From Chitinophaga dinghuensis (GTDB lineage Bacteria > Bacteroidota > Bacteroidia > Chitinophagales > Chitinophagaceae), in NCBI RefSeq assembly GCF_003259435.1, contig NZ_QLMA01000001.1, positions 682,001-746,000 of the forward strand: DNA of 64,000 bases, given 5' to 3'. Positions 54,196 through 62,294 of this stretch are shown here, in pieces (positions within the stretch are counted from its first letter, which is position 1; the number at the start of each line of letters is the position of its first letter). A program made the translations under genes and the position numbers. The notes under the pieces were generated by a model, which worked only from the letters and a program-made list of their open reading frames with translations, was not told the DNA's origin and made no database searches.

Positions 54196-54218
54196 CCTGA
54201 ATATTGAAAAATATTAAA

Positions 54219-55145
54219 TTAAAATCTATACCCTCTCAAAAATTCCACCACGTTCATTTTCTTTTTCCCTTCCAACTGTATCTCATCCAATACGAGATAA
54301 CCGTCTGTAGCGGCGATCTTCAGGAAAGTTTTCTGATCTGTTTCATATTCTCCTGGTGCAATAGTGGGTTGTATATGTTCTTTATGGGCCTTATATATCT
54401 TCATGCTTTTTCCTTGCAGCGTACTCCATGCAGCGGGGTAGGGACTTAATCCACGAACCAGGTTGTACACCGTATCAAGAGATGCTTCCCAGTTGATCTT
54501 ACAGGTTTCTTTAAAGATCTTCGGCGCATGTTTGATATCGGCTGCTTCGAAATGGGCCTGGGGCGTACCTTTAGCGGTGCCGGCGGCGATCGACTGCACC
54601 GTTTTCAGCAGCAGGTCTGCACCTGTTTGCATGAGGGCATCGTGGAGTTCACCGGCAGTTTCATCTTCGCGAATAGGCACTTCCTGGCTGTACAGTACGT
54701 CCCCGGTATCAATTTCATGTTGCAGCTTGAAAGTGGTGACACCGCTGGATTTTTCACCGTTGATGATAGCCCAGTTGATAGGAGCTGCACCGCGATACTG
54801 TGGCAACAGCGACGCATGTACGTTGATAGTACCTTCCGAAGGCATATCCCATACCATTTCTGGTAACATACGAAAAGCCACTACTACTTGCAGATCCGCC
54901 TTCAAAGCTCTTAACTCTTCGATGAATGCAGGGTTTTTTAGCTTTTCTGGTTGCAGCACCGGTAAATTATTAGCGACCGCATATTTTTTAACGGCGCTTT
55001 CCTGAAGCTGCAAGCCTCTGCCAGCGGGTTTATCAGGGGCGGTAATCACCGCTACCACATTAAACCCATTCTTTACCAATATATCTAAAGACGCCACGGC
55101 AAAGTCGGGCGTACCCATAAAAATTATTCTCAAATCTTTTGACAT
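54219..55145 (-). CDS. fmt: methionyl-tRNA formyltransferase
   Basis: It formylates initiator Met-tRNA. It has MGTPDFAVASLDILV, the PDKPAGRGLQL loop, and the catalytic NVHASLLPQYRGAAPINWAI segment with its asparagine-histidine pair. The C-terminal tRNA-binding domain has VYNLVRGLSPYPAAWS. 308 residues. A TAnnTTTG box lies exactly four bases upstream of the ATG. Confidence 0.96.
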   Translation of the reverse strand: MSKDLRIIFMGTPDFAVASLDILVKNGFNVVAVITAPDKPAGRGLQLQESAVKKYAVANNLPVLQPEKLKNPAFIEELRALKADLQVVVAFRMLPEMVWDMPSEGTINVHASLLPQYRGAAPINWAIINGEKSSGVTTFKLQHEIDTGDVLYSQEVPIREDETAGELHDALMQTGADLLLKTVQSIAAGTAKGTPQAHFEAADIKHAPKIFKETCKINWEASLDTVYNLVRGLSPYPAAWSTLQGKSMKIYKAHKEHIQPTIAPGEYETDQKTFLKIAATDGYLVLDEIQLEGKKKMNVVEFLRGYRF

Positions 55146-55149
55146 ATTG

Positions 55150-55157
55150 CAAAAATA
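55150..55157 (-). promoter_or_regulatory. -7 box (TATTTTTG), four bases before the fmt ATG
   Basis: TATTTTTG, CAAT, ATG on the minus strand, with a TTG 16 bases further upstream. Transcription would start at the start codon. Confidence 0.5.
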
Positions 55158-55182
55158 TAAAGGTTCTTGCTAACAACCTGTT

Positions 55183-56355
55183 TTATTCTGCATACAGCAG
55201 ATACTTCGCGCGGATACGTTTGAATTTCTCCAGGCCGGGTTCCCAGGTTTTACGGATCGCCTCTTCACTCATGCCGTCCTTGATTTGTTGCATCAGGATA
55301 GCGTTCCCTGCGAGCTTGTTGAAGAAAGGAATGAAGAATTTGCTTTTGTCCGGATAATTTTTGTAGGCAGATAACAGCCATTTCAGTTGAATTTTTCTCC
55401 CTAAGGATGGCGTGGCTTCCGGCGCATGGGAAAGATCTTCGCCATAACAAAGAGAATCTTTCAATGGCGGATTTTTAGCGCCTGGCGTACTGCGAGGGGT
55501 AAACGAGAATCCGGTATTAGGCAGCGATGGAGCGCCATATATCTGGAAAGGCTTGTCTGTACCGCGTCCGAGACTGATATTGGTACCTTCAAAGAAACAG
55601 AGAGAGGTATACAGATTCACGGCCTTCATGTTTGGAATATTAGGAGAAGGCGCGATGGGTAATGCATAGAAAGTATGATGGGTATAGTTCTTACACGATA
55701 TTATCCGAATATTGGCTTTCATGCGTTTTTGGAGCCAGCCTTCGCCATTAAGCATACGAGCATATTCGCCGATGGTCATGCCATGCACGATGGGAATAGG
55801 TTGCATGCCTACAAAGGATTTGAAGGCGGTATCCAGAATGGGACCATCTACATAGTCGCCATTAGGATTGGGTCTGTCCAGTATCAGTACTTGTTTTTTA
55901 TTCTCTGCAGCGGATTCCATGATTTCCTGGAGGGAGGAAATGTAAGTATAGAAGCGTGCGCCAACATCCTGGATATCAAAAATAATGACGTCAACGTCTT
56001 GTAAATCGGCTTTGGTCGCCTTTCTATGGGCGCCATATAAAGACACTATAGGCAAGCCGGTACCTGGATCAGTGGCATTGCCTACTTTCTCGCCGGCGTC
56101 TGCATTTCCTCTGAAACCATGTTCTGGACTAAAAATTTTCTGAACTTTTATTTTTAATTTCAACAAGGAGTCCACTAAATGTGTATTACCTATAGTGGCA
56201 GTCTGGTTGACCAGCAATGCAACGCGACTATTCTTCAGTGATGGAGCCCAGTCGCTGATCTGGTCTGCGCCAGTGATTACGTTGGTCGCATATTGGGCCA
56301 TAGCCTGGCTTCCAAGCATACAGGTCAGGAAAGTAGCAATGAGTATTCGTTTCAT
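55183..56355 (-). CDS. namZ: exo-beta-N-acetylmuramidase NamZ-like protein (DUF1343)
   Basis: 390 residues from ATG 56355 (MKRILIATFLTCMLGSQAMAQ), a signal peptide. DUF1343 marks are clear: RVALLVNQTATIGN, KIFSPEHGFRGNADAGEKVG, VDVIIFDIQDVGARFYTYISSL, LDRPNPNGDYVDGPIL and NISLGRGTDKPFQIYGAP. The family includes NamZ, which cleaves terminal MurNAc from peptidoglycan fragments, so a role in cell-wall recycling is likely. Upstream extension to 56508 is unsupported. It is 37 bases upstream of fmt on the same strand; fmt has its own promoter. Confidence 0.93.
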   Translation of the reverse strand: MKRILIATFLTCMLGSQAMAQYATNVITGADQISDWAPSLKNSRVALLVNQTATIGNTHLVDSLLKLKIKVQKIFSPEHGFRGNADAGEKVGNATDPGTGLPIVSLYGAHRKATKADLQDVDVIIFDIQDVGARFYTYISSLQEIMESAAENKKQVLILDRPNPNGDYVDGPILDTAFKSFVGMQPIPIVHGMTIGEYARMLNGEGWLQKRMKANIRIISCKNYTHHTFYALPIAPSPNIPNMKAVNLYTSLCFFEGTNISLGRGTDKPFQIYGAPSLPNTGFSFTPRSTPGAKNPPLKDSLCYGEDLSHAPEATPSLGRKIQLKWLLSAYKNYPDKSKFFIPFFNKLAGNAILMQQIKDGMSEEAIRKTWEPGLEKFKRIRAKYLLYAE

Positions 56356-56463
56356 AAATGGAATATACGGCAATTCAATTGTGTTGTACAAAAAAATGGT
56401 GATTCGGGAAGCTTTACTTACCTTGCGGATAATTCTTATCTTAACATTAAATAAATAATTATT

Positions 56464-56892
56464 ATGCAAACTGTTAAAAACGGGGATACAATTAGAGTAC
56501 ACTACCATGGCCGTTTAACTAACGGTACTACCTTCGACTCTTCAGAAGGCAGAGCGCCACTGGAGTTCACCGTAGGTTCTGGTATGGTAATCAAAGGTTT
56601 TGACAATGGTGTGCTGGAAATGAAAGTGGGCGACAAAAAAACCATCAACATCCCTGTTGATCAGGCATATGGTCAGAAATCACCGGAATTCATCATCGAT
56701 TTCCCTAAAGCAAATATCCCAGAAGGTCTGAATCCTGAAGTTGGTATGCAACTGCAGATGAGCGGTCCTGAAGGTCAGGTTATCCCTGTTCGCGTAGTAG
56801 CTGTAAGTGATGAAAATATTACCCTGGATGGTAACCACCCTCTGGCTGGCGAAGATCTGATCTTCGATCTGGAACTGGTAGAAATTTTATAA
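56464..56892 (+). CDS. FKBP-type peptidyl-prolyl isomerase (SlyD-like)
   Basis: 142 residues with no signal peptide: cytosolic foldase. FKBP half: VHYHGRLTNGTTFDSS, PLEFTVGSGMVIKGFDNGVLEMKVGD, and a C-terminal ENITLDGNHPLAGEDLIFDLELVEI. The insert-in-flap region (about 70-120) places it with SlyD-like chaperone-isomerases. It lacks SlyD's metal-binding histidine/cysteine tail. Confidence 0.95.
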   Translation: MQTVKNGDTIRVHYHGRLTNGTTFDSSEGRAPLEFTVGSGMVIKGFDNGVLEMKVGDKKTINIPVDQAYGQKSPEFIIDFPKANIPEGLNPEVGMQLQMSGPEGQVIPVRVVAVSDENITLDGNHPLAGEDLIFDLELVEIL

Positions 56893-56909
56893 TCACCATA
56901 TTTTCGCGA

Positions 56910-56945
56910 AATCCTCTCCATGCTTAGTGTGGGGAGGATTTTTCT
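56910..56945 (+). terminator. terminator of the FKBP gene
   Basis: 11-base arms (56910-56920 and 56930-56940, AATCCTCTCCA type) with one wobble, 9-base loop and a T-rich run, close to the convergent CWC gene end. Confidence 0.8.
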
Positions 56946-56946
56946 T

Positions 56947-57171
56947 TTACTGGCTGTCTCCCCCTTTCACCTGCACTGCCTTTAATTCAGCCCTTAATGC
57001 ATGCAAGCAGCTTTCACAAAGACAATCCTCATACCTTTCCGCAATATAATCCCGCTCCGTCCTGCTCAGGTATAATTGTGTGCACCAGCATCTGGCGATA
57101 TCATCCACGTTGCATTGAATGCTGCCACCGCAACGCGGACAAGTAGTTGTATAGCCTTCCTGTTCTCTCAT
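56947..57171 (-). CDS. small cysteine-rich CWC-family protein
   Basis: 74 residues with cysteines in CPRCGG, CNVDDIARCWC and CLCESCL, the layout of the cysteine-rich CWC family. The spacing suggests one or two zinc sites. Function is unknown. The -7 box lies four bases before its ATG, and the gene is divergent from pepT. Confidence 0.85.
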   Translation of the reverse strand: MREQEGYTTTCPRCGGSIQCNVDDIARCWCTQLYLSRTERDYIAERYEDCLCESCLHALRAELKAVQVKGGDSQ

Positions 57172-57175
57172 TATT

Positions 57176-57183
57176 CAAATTTA
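57176..57183 (-). promoter_or_regulatory. -7 box (TAAATTTG), four bases before the CWC ATG
   Basis: TAAATTTG, AATA, ATG on the minus strand. Confidence 0.5.
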
Positions 57184-57233
57184 ATGAATTCGGATTTTAC
57201 ATTGACGGCATAAATGCATCCCCGATTTTTCCT

Positions 57234-57241
57234 TAGGTTTG
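57234..57241 (+). promoter_or_regulatory. -7 box (TAGGTTTG), four bases before the pepT ATG
   Basis: TAGGTTTG, CAAT, ATG, with the same CAAT spacer as fmt. No TTG at normal -33 distance. Confidence 0.5.
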
Positions 57242-57245
57242 CAAT

Positions 57246-58493
57246 ATGTTTACAAATTATAAATATACCGTAGATGAACGCTTCAAGCGTTATGCGCAAA
57301 TAGATACACAATCAGACCCGCTGAGCAGCAGCTTTCCTACCACCGAAAAGCAGAAAGACCTCTCCAGGCTTCTCGTACAGGAACTGCATGCCATGGGTAT
57401 TACCGATGCAGAACTGGACCCGCATGGCTATGTATATGCTACCATTCCTGCTAATACTGACAAAAAAGTTCCTGTTATCTGCTTCTGCAGCCATGTGGAT
57501 ACCTCTCCGGACAGCAGTGGCACCAACGTAAAACCGCTCGTTCACCTGAACTATGACGGGAAAGATATTCACCTGCCAGATGATGCTACTGTTATCATCC
57601 GTGCCAGCGAACACCCGTATCTGGCAAGTAAAAAGGGAGATGACATCATCACTGCCAGCGGTCTTACCCTCCTGGGTGCAGACGATAAAGCCGGTGTGGC
57701 GGAAATCATGGATGCCGCCAACTTCCTGATGACGCATCCTGAAATCAAGCATGGCGCCATCCGTATCCTGTTCACTCCTGATGAAGAAGTAGGCCGCGGT
57801 GTGGAAAAAGTAGATATGAAGAAGCTGGGGGCCGACTTTGGCTACACCATGGATGGTGGCGAACTGGGATCTCTGGAAGATGAAAACTTCTCCGCCGATT
57901 CCGCCAAAATCGTTATCAGTGGCGTCAGCGCACATCCAGGTGCGGCGAAAGACAAACTGATCAGCGCCATCAAAATTGTTAGCGAAATCGTAGATGCGTT
58001 ACCGAAAGACAGCCTTTCCCCTGAAACAACTGAAGACAGAGAAGGGTTTGTTCACCCGGTTCGTATAAGCGGCACCGTAGAACAAGCAGAAATAGACTTC
58101 ATTATCCGTGATTTTGAAACATCTGCTCTGGAAATGCATGAGAATTTCCTGCGCCGTATCATGGAAAAAGTGCTGGAACGCTACCCTGGCGCAAAAGGCG
58201 TACTGCGCACCCATGAACAGTACCGCAATATGAAAGAAGTGCTGGATCAACATCCGGAAGTAACGGCCTATGCTGCTGAAGCGATCCGTCGCGCAGGAGT
58301 ACAACCGTTGAAAATGAGTATCCGTGGCGGTACCGATGGCGCGCGTCTCTCTTTCATGGGACTGCCTTGTCCAAATATTTTTACCGGTGAAATGGCCCTC
58401 CACAGCAAACATGAGTACGTGAGTATCCAGGATATGCAAAAAGCAGTACAAACTATTGTACTTCTGGCACAGGTTTGGGAGGAAAAAGCATAA
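57246..58493 (+). CDS. pepT: peptidase T (tripeptide aminopeptidase)
   Basis: A cytosolic zinc exopeptidase of family M20 that removes the N-terminal residue of tripeptides. Ligands and catalytic residues: CSHVDTSP (His and Asp), GADDKAG (bridging Asp), PDEEVGRG (catalytic and metal Glu), the DGGELG segment and LHSKHEYV (last His). 415 residues, family length. Confidence 0.96.
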   Translation: MFTNYKYTVDERFKRYAQIDTQSDPLSSSFPTTEKQKDLSRLLVQELHAMGITDAELDPHGYVYATIPANTDKKVPVICFCSHVDTSPDSSGTNVKPLVHLNYDGKDIHLPDDATVIIRASEHPYLASKKGDDIITASGLTLLGADDKAGVAEIMDAANFLMTHPEIKHGAIRILFTPDEEVGRGVEKVDMKKLGADFGYTMDGGELGSLEDENFSADSAKIVISGVSAHPGAAKDKLISAIKIVSEIVDALPKDSLSPETTEDREGFVHPVRISGTVEQAEIDFIIRDFETSALEMHENFLRRIMEKVLERYPGAKGVLRTHEQYRNMKEVLDQHPEVTAYAAEAIRRAGVQPLKMSIRGGTDGARLSFMGLPCPNIFTGEMALHSKHEYVSIQDMQKAVQTIVLLAQVWEEKA

Positions 58494-58541
58494 TTCGTAA
58501 TTATTTTACTATTTTAACCGTTATTAGTATAAATTCAAAAC

Positions 58542-59258
58542 ATGTTGTTAGGACTTATCACGCTATTACAGGATCAACTTCTTCCCAAGGCAGATACAGT
58601 AGCACAGGGCGTAACCGCCGCTGCAGCAACGGCAGACAAGCATATCAGTCTGCTGGAATTACTGAAAAACGGCGGTGTGCTGATGATTCCATTGGGCCTG
58701 CTGTCAGTGATTGCAGTCTTCGTCTTTGTTGAAAGATGGCTGACTATCTCCAAAGCTGGCAAACTGGAAGACAACTTCATGCCAATGATCCGCGATCAGA
58801 TCATGAATGGTAATATCCAGGCTGCCCGTTCCCTGGCGAAGAATACCAACAGTCCTATCGCACGTATGATTGATAAAGGTATCCAGCGTATCGGTAAACC
58901 CATCGATGCTATCGAGAAATCCATGGAGAATGTAGGAAAGCTGGAAGTGTACCGCATGGAGAAAAACCTGGTTATTCTGTCTATTATTGCCGGAATTGCG
59001 CCGATGTTCGGCTTCCTGGGTACGATCGCAGGTATGATCCAGACCTTCTTCAACATTTCTATCACCTCCGATATCACCCTGGGAACCATTGCCGGCGGTA
59101 TCTATGTAAAGATGATTACTTCCGCTACTGGTCTGATTATCGGTATTATTGCCTTCATCGGTTACAGCTTCCTGAATGCGCAAATCGATAAAGTGGTGAA
59201 TAAAATGGAGAGTGCCTCCGCTGAATTTGTGGATATTCTGCAGGAACCAACCCGCTAA
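58542..59258 (+). CDS. MotA/TolQ/ExbB proton-channel family protein
   Basis: 238 residues with three membrane helices: one near 42-65 (GGVLMIPLGLLSVIAVFVFVE) and a pair near 145-165 and 185-205. The family motif PMFGFLGTIAGMIQTFF and the conserved GTIAGGIYVKMITSATGLIIGI are present. It forms a proton channel with the ExbD-like protein encoded 11 bases downstream, energising TonB or a Tol-like system. TonB itself is not adjacent. Confidence 0.94.
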   Translation: MLLGLITLLQDQLLPKADTVAQGVTAAAATADKHISLLELLKNGGVLMIPLGLLSVIAVFVFVERWLTISKAGKLEDNFMPMIRDQIMNGNIQAARSLAKNTNSPIARMIDKGIQRIGKPIDAIEKSMENVGKLEVYRMEKNLVILSIIAGIAPMFGFLGTIAGMIQTFFNISITSDITLGTIAGGIYVKMITSATGLIIGIIAFIGYSFLNAQIDKVVNKMESASAEFVDILQEPTR

Positions 59259-59269
59259 ACTAACGGATA

Positions 59270-59668
59270 ATGAATTTACGCAGTAGAAACCGGAAACATG
59301 TGGAGATGGATAAATCAGCATTGAACGATATCTTGTTCATCCTGCTGCTGTTCTTCCTGATTGTTTCCACGCTGGCCAATCCCAACGTGATCAAACTGGC
59401 GCTGCCAAAGGCTACCAGCAATACCAAAGCCAAACAAACGGTGGTGGTAAGCATCAATAGTAACCATGAGTTTTTCGTAGGTACCAATAAAGTGCCTTTC
59501 GAATCGCTCAAGCAAGCGTTGTTACCTGCGCTGACCCACGAAACCGTGGACCCCACCGTGGTAATCAATGCTGAAAAAACAGTTCCTATTGAAGATGTTG
59601 TAAGTGTGATGGAAATAGCCAGATCAGTAGGGGCTAAAGTAGTGCTGGCCACAGCGCATAAAGAATAA
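59270..59668 (+). CDS. ExbD/TolR-family protein
   Basis: 132 residues: a short basic cytoplasmic start, one membrane helix with the essential aspartate in SALNDILFILLLFFLIVST, and a periplasmic alpha/beta domain. It couples proton flow through the ExbB-like channel to work in the periplasm. It ends at a terminator that also encodes the end of the convergent prmC gene. Confidence 0.94.
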   Translation: MNLRSRNRKHVEMDKSALNDILFILLLFFLIVSTLANPNVIKLALPKATSNTKAKQTVVVSINSNHEFFVGTNKVPFESLKQALLPALTHETVDPTVVINAEKTVPIEDVVSVMEIARSVGAKVVLATAHKE

Positions 59669-59676
59669 TATTCAAA

Positions 59677-59710
59677 CAGGAATTACGGTTATGCCGTAAT
59701 TCCTGCTTTT
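59677..59710 (+). terminator. terminator of exbB-exbD, overlapping the prmC 3' end
   Basis: 12-base perfect arms (59677-59688 and 59694-59705, CAGGAATTACGG type), 5-base loop, then C and four T. The last codons of prmC (GITA and stop) are encoded inside this hairpin. Confidence 0.85.
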
Positions 59711-60573
59711 ACCATACGGTCTTTTCCAAAGAAATCCTGCTTTAGTTCAACCCCCTCAAAGCCAAGCCCCTGCAATAACTCCACTACCTCTTTTCCCAAA
59801 GCTTCATTGATTTCAAAATATAAATATCCTGGTTTACTTAGCTTTTCCAGTGCAGTAAGGGCAATATGCCGGTAAAACAACAAGGCATCATGGTCTGGAA
59901 CAAATAATGCCAGCGAGGGTTCGAAGCCCCATACCTGCTGTTGCATTTCTGCCTGCTCCTTTTGTGTGATATAAGGGGGATTGCTGACAATTATATCAAA
60001 AGATTCCAGTGCGCCCATTTGCACCGAATCCAAAGCGTCTAAATGACGGAAATTCACTTCCAGATTCAGTTTGGCCGCATTGCTGCGGGCTACGTCCAGT
60101 GCCGCATCGCTCACATCTGCACCAGAGATAACTGCATCTGGCATGGCGGATTTAAGCGATAAAGGAATACATCCACTCCCTGTGCCGATGTCCAGAATAT
60201 GGAGCCCGTGTCTCCCTACAGTATCTTTAACTATCCAATCTACCAGTTCCTCCGTTTCTGGCCGGGGAATCAGCACAGCGGGACTTACATTGAACTCCAG
60301 TCCGTAAAACCAGGCTGTGCCCGTGATATATTGGATAGGCTCCATGCGCTGCAGCGCAGCAATAGCAGCTGTCAGTTGCTCCTTTTGCGCCGGTGATAAG
60401 TCACGTTCCTTATGAATAATTCTGTCCAGTTTTCCCAGGCCGGTAATATGCTCCAGTACTATATGTGCGATGTTCGAGGCTTCCCGCTCATCGTAAATAT
60501 CGCCTATGGCGCCGGTAATAAAAGTGAAGGCCGTTTGTATAGTCAATGGTAAAAACAATATTTTTGCAAACAT
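59689..60573 (-). CDS. prmC: release factor glutamine methyltransferase
   Basis: It methylates the GGQ glutamine of peptide-chain release factors. SAM motif ILDIGTGSGCIPLSL and the substrate-glutamine motif SNPPYI are clear; the N-terminal helical domain has YDEREASNIAHIVLEHI. The start is uncertain. ATG 60573 (MFAKILFLPLTIQTAF) adds nine hydrophobic residues not typical of the family. TTG 60546 would give MTIQTAFTFITGAIGDIYDERE, closer to usual PrmC starts, and would keep the ribD promoter outside the gene. Confidence 0.93.
   Translation of the reverse strand: MFAKILFLPLTIQTAFTFITGAIGDIYDEREASNIAHIVLEHITGLGKLDRIIHKERDLSPAQKEQLTAAIAALQRMEPIQYITGTAWFYGLEFNVSPAVLIPRPETEELVDWIVKDTVGRHGLHILDIGTGSGCIPLSLKSAMPDAVISGADVSDAALDVARSNAAKLNLEVNFRHLDALDSVQMGALESFDIIVSNPPYITQKEQAEMQQQVWGFEPSLALFVPDHDALLFYRHIALTALEKLSKPGYLYFEINEALGKEVVELLQGLGFEGVELKQDFFGKDRMVKAGITA
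60559..60566 (+). promoter_or_regulatory. -7 box (TATTTTTG) of ribD
   Basis: A plus-strand TAnnTTTG match 26 bases before ATG 60593. It falls inside prmC if that gene starts at 60573. Confidence 0.5.
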
Positions 60574-60592
60574 ACTTATATCACCGGGGATT

Positions 60593-61648
60593 ATGGATAG
60601 CACTTTCAATGAATTTTTTATGCAACGTTGCCTGGAGCTGGCCGCCATGGGAGCCGGTCATGCCGCTCCCAATCCTATGGTCGGGGCCGTGCTCGTACAT
60701 CAGCAACGTATCATTGGAGAAGGTTATCACCAACAGTATGGTCAGGCCCATGCAGAAGTGAATTGTATTAACAGCGTAGCGCCGGAAGACAAGGACCTGA
60801 TTTCCAGGGCTACGATGTATGTCAGCCTCGAACCTTGCGCACACCATGGAAAAACGCCTCCTTGTGCCGATCTGATTGTGGAGAATAAGATCCCGCATGT
60901 GGTCATCGGTTGCCAGGACACTTTCTCCAAAGTGGCCGGAAAAGGTATAGAAAAGCTCAAAAAAGCCGGAATTTCGGTCGAAACGGGCGTACTGGAAGCA
61001 GAATGCCGGAACCTGAACCGTCGGTTTTTTAACTTTCATGAACGGAAAAGACCTTATGTCATTCTGAAATGGGCGCAGACCCGTAATGGCCTGATGGCTG
61101 CGGATGACTTCAAACCAGTCCGGATTTCCAATACCTATACAGACAGGCTCGTACATCGCTGGCGCAGTGAAGAAATGAGTATTCTGGTAGGTACCGGCAC
61201 TGCCATACACGATAATCCTAAACTGAATACAAGACTATGGCCAGGAAAAGATCCTGTGCGCCTGGTCATTGATAAGGCGCTGAAAGTGCCCCATGAATAT
61301 CATGTTTGGGACGGTAGTGTGCCTACCATCTTTATTTCCGGACGCTCGGCTGATTCCGAAGGCACTTCGGAAATTATGCAACTGGATTTTTATGATGACC
61401 TGTTGCCACAACTACTGGATCAGTTACATAAAAAGAACATTATCAGCGTGCTGGTAGAAGGTGGCCCGCATGTACTGGAACAGTTCATTGAGAGCGAACT
61501 GTGGGACGAATGCCGGATCATCACCGGCCCGGGTACACTGAAAGGAGGGAAGCCGGCCCCTGTACTGACAAACGCCGCCCTAACGGATACGTATACACTG
61601 GATACAGACAGGGTAGATATTTACCATCGACAGGCAGATGGAATGTAA
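60593..61648 (+). CDS. ribD: bifunctional riboflavin deaminase/reductase
   Basis: 351 residues from ATG 60593 (MDSTFNEFFMQRC). The N-terminal deaminase has the zinc site HAEVNCI and EPCAHHGKTPPCADLI; the C-terminal reductase binds NADPH (RPYVILKWAQTRNGLMA, ILVGTGTAIHDNP, VLVEGGPHVLEQF). It converts the pyrimidine intermediate of riboflavin synthesis in two steps. Only ribF is otherwise present in the window, far away, so the riboflavin genes are scattered. No FMN riboswitch is visible in the short leader. Confidence 0.95.
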   Translation: MDSTFNEFFMQRCLELAAMGAGHAAPNPMVGAVLVHQQRIIGEGYHQQYGQAHAEVNCINSVAPEDKDLISRATMYVSLEPCAHHGKTPPCADLIVENKIPHVVIGCQDTFSKVAGKGIEKLKKAGISVETGVLEAECRNLNRRFFNFHERKRPYVILKWAQTRNGLMAADDFKPVRISNTYTDRLVHRWRSEEMSILVGTGTAIHDNPKLNTRLWPGKDPVRLVIDKALKVPHEYHVWDGSVPTIFISGRSADSEGTSEIMQLDFYDDLLPQLLDQLHKKNIISVLVEGGPHVLEQFIESELWDECRIITGPGTLKGGKPAPVLTNAALTDTYTLDTDRVDIYHRQADGM

Positions 61649-61696
61649 GTGCAATAAGCGCGCATGTGAATTAATTGGTTATTCTAAATTGTTTGG

Positions 61697-62293
61697 ATGG
61701 AAGTTTACTTTACTATAGATAAGAATGCTGTAGCTGAATTTAAAGACAGGGGAAGTAAATTCCTGGCATATGCATACCCCGTAAAATCAGCGGAAGATGT
61801 CAAAACCTGCCTGCTGGAAATCAAAAAAGAACATCCGAAAGCAACGCATCATTGCTATGCTTATCGCTTAGGTACAGATGGGCTGCAATACCGCGCCAAT
61901 GACGACGGTGAACCGTCCGGAAGCGCCGGAAAGCCTATTCTCGGCCAGATCGACAGCAAACAATTAACAGATGTACTGGTGGTGGTGGTACGTTATTTCG
62001 GCGGAACGCTACTGGGCGTACCAGGACTGATCAACGCTTACAAGCTAAGTACTGCGATGGTGTTACAGTTAGTGCCGGTTATCCAGAAAAATGTGGAGAA
62101 ACGCTATCATCTGAGCTTCGATTACACCATTATGAATGATGTGATGATGGTGGTAAAGCAACATAATGTGACCGTGCTGGCGCAGGAAATGCAATTATTT
62201 TGTTCCATGGATATTGGAATACCTAAAAGCCAGGAAGAGCTGTGCCTGCTGAAGTTGCAGGATATCCGCGGACTGGAAGTGAAGGCTGTTTGA
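61697..62293 (+). CDS. YigZ/IMPACT-family protein
   Basis: 198 residues. The UPF0029/IMPACT domain is clear: GSKFLAYAYPVKSAEDV, ATHHCYAYRLG, NDDGEPSGSAGKPIL and VVVRYFGGTLLGVPGLINAY. The C-terminal ferredoxin-like domain follows from about residue 135. The family is linked to translation regulation, but the molecular role in bacteria is unclear. It ends one base before palindromic repeat B begins; no separate hairpin terminator is seen. Confidence 0.94.
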   Translation: MEVYFTIDKNAVAEFKDRGSKFLAYAYPVKSAEDVKTCLLEIKKEHPKATHHCYAYRLGTDGLQYRANDDGEPSGSAGKPILGQIDSKQLTDVLVVVVRYFGGTLLGVPGLINAYKLSTAMVLQLVPVIQKNVEKRYHLSFDYTIMNDVMMVVKQHNVTVLAQEMQLFCSMDIGIPKSQEELCLLKLQDIRGLEVKAV

Positions 62294-62294
62294 T

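Noticed and set aside
59918..59932. GGTTCGAAGC-like T-loop suggesting a tRNA
   Set aside because: It is within prmC coding sequence and no acceptor or anticodon stems surround it. A similar match near 7988 is inside the M56 gene.
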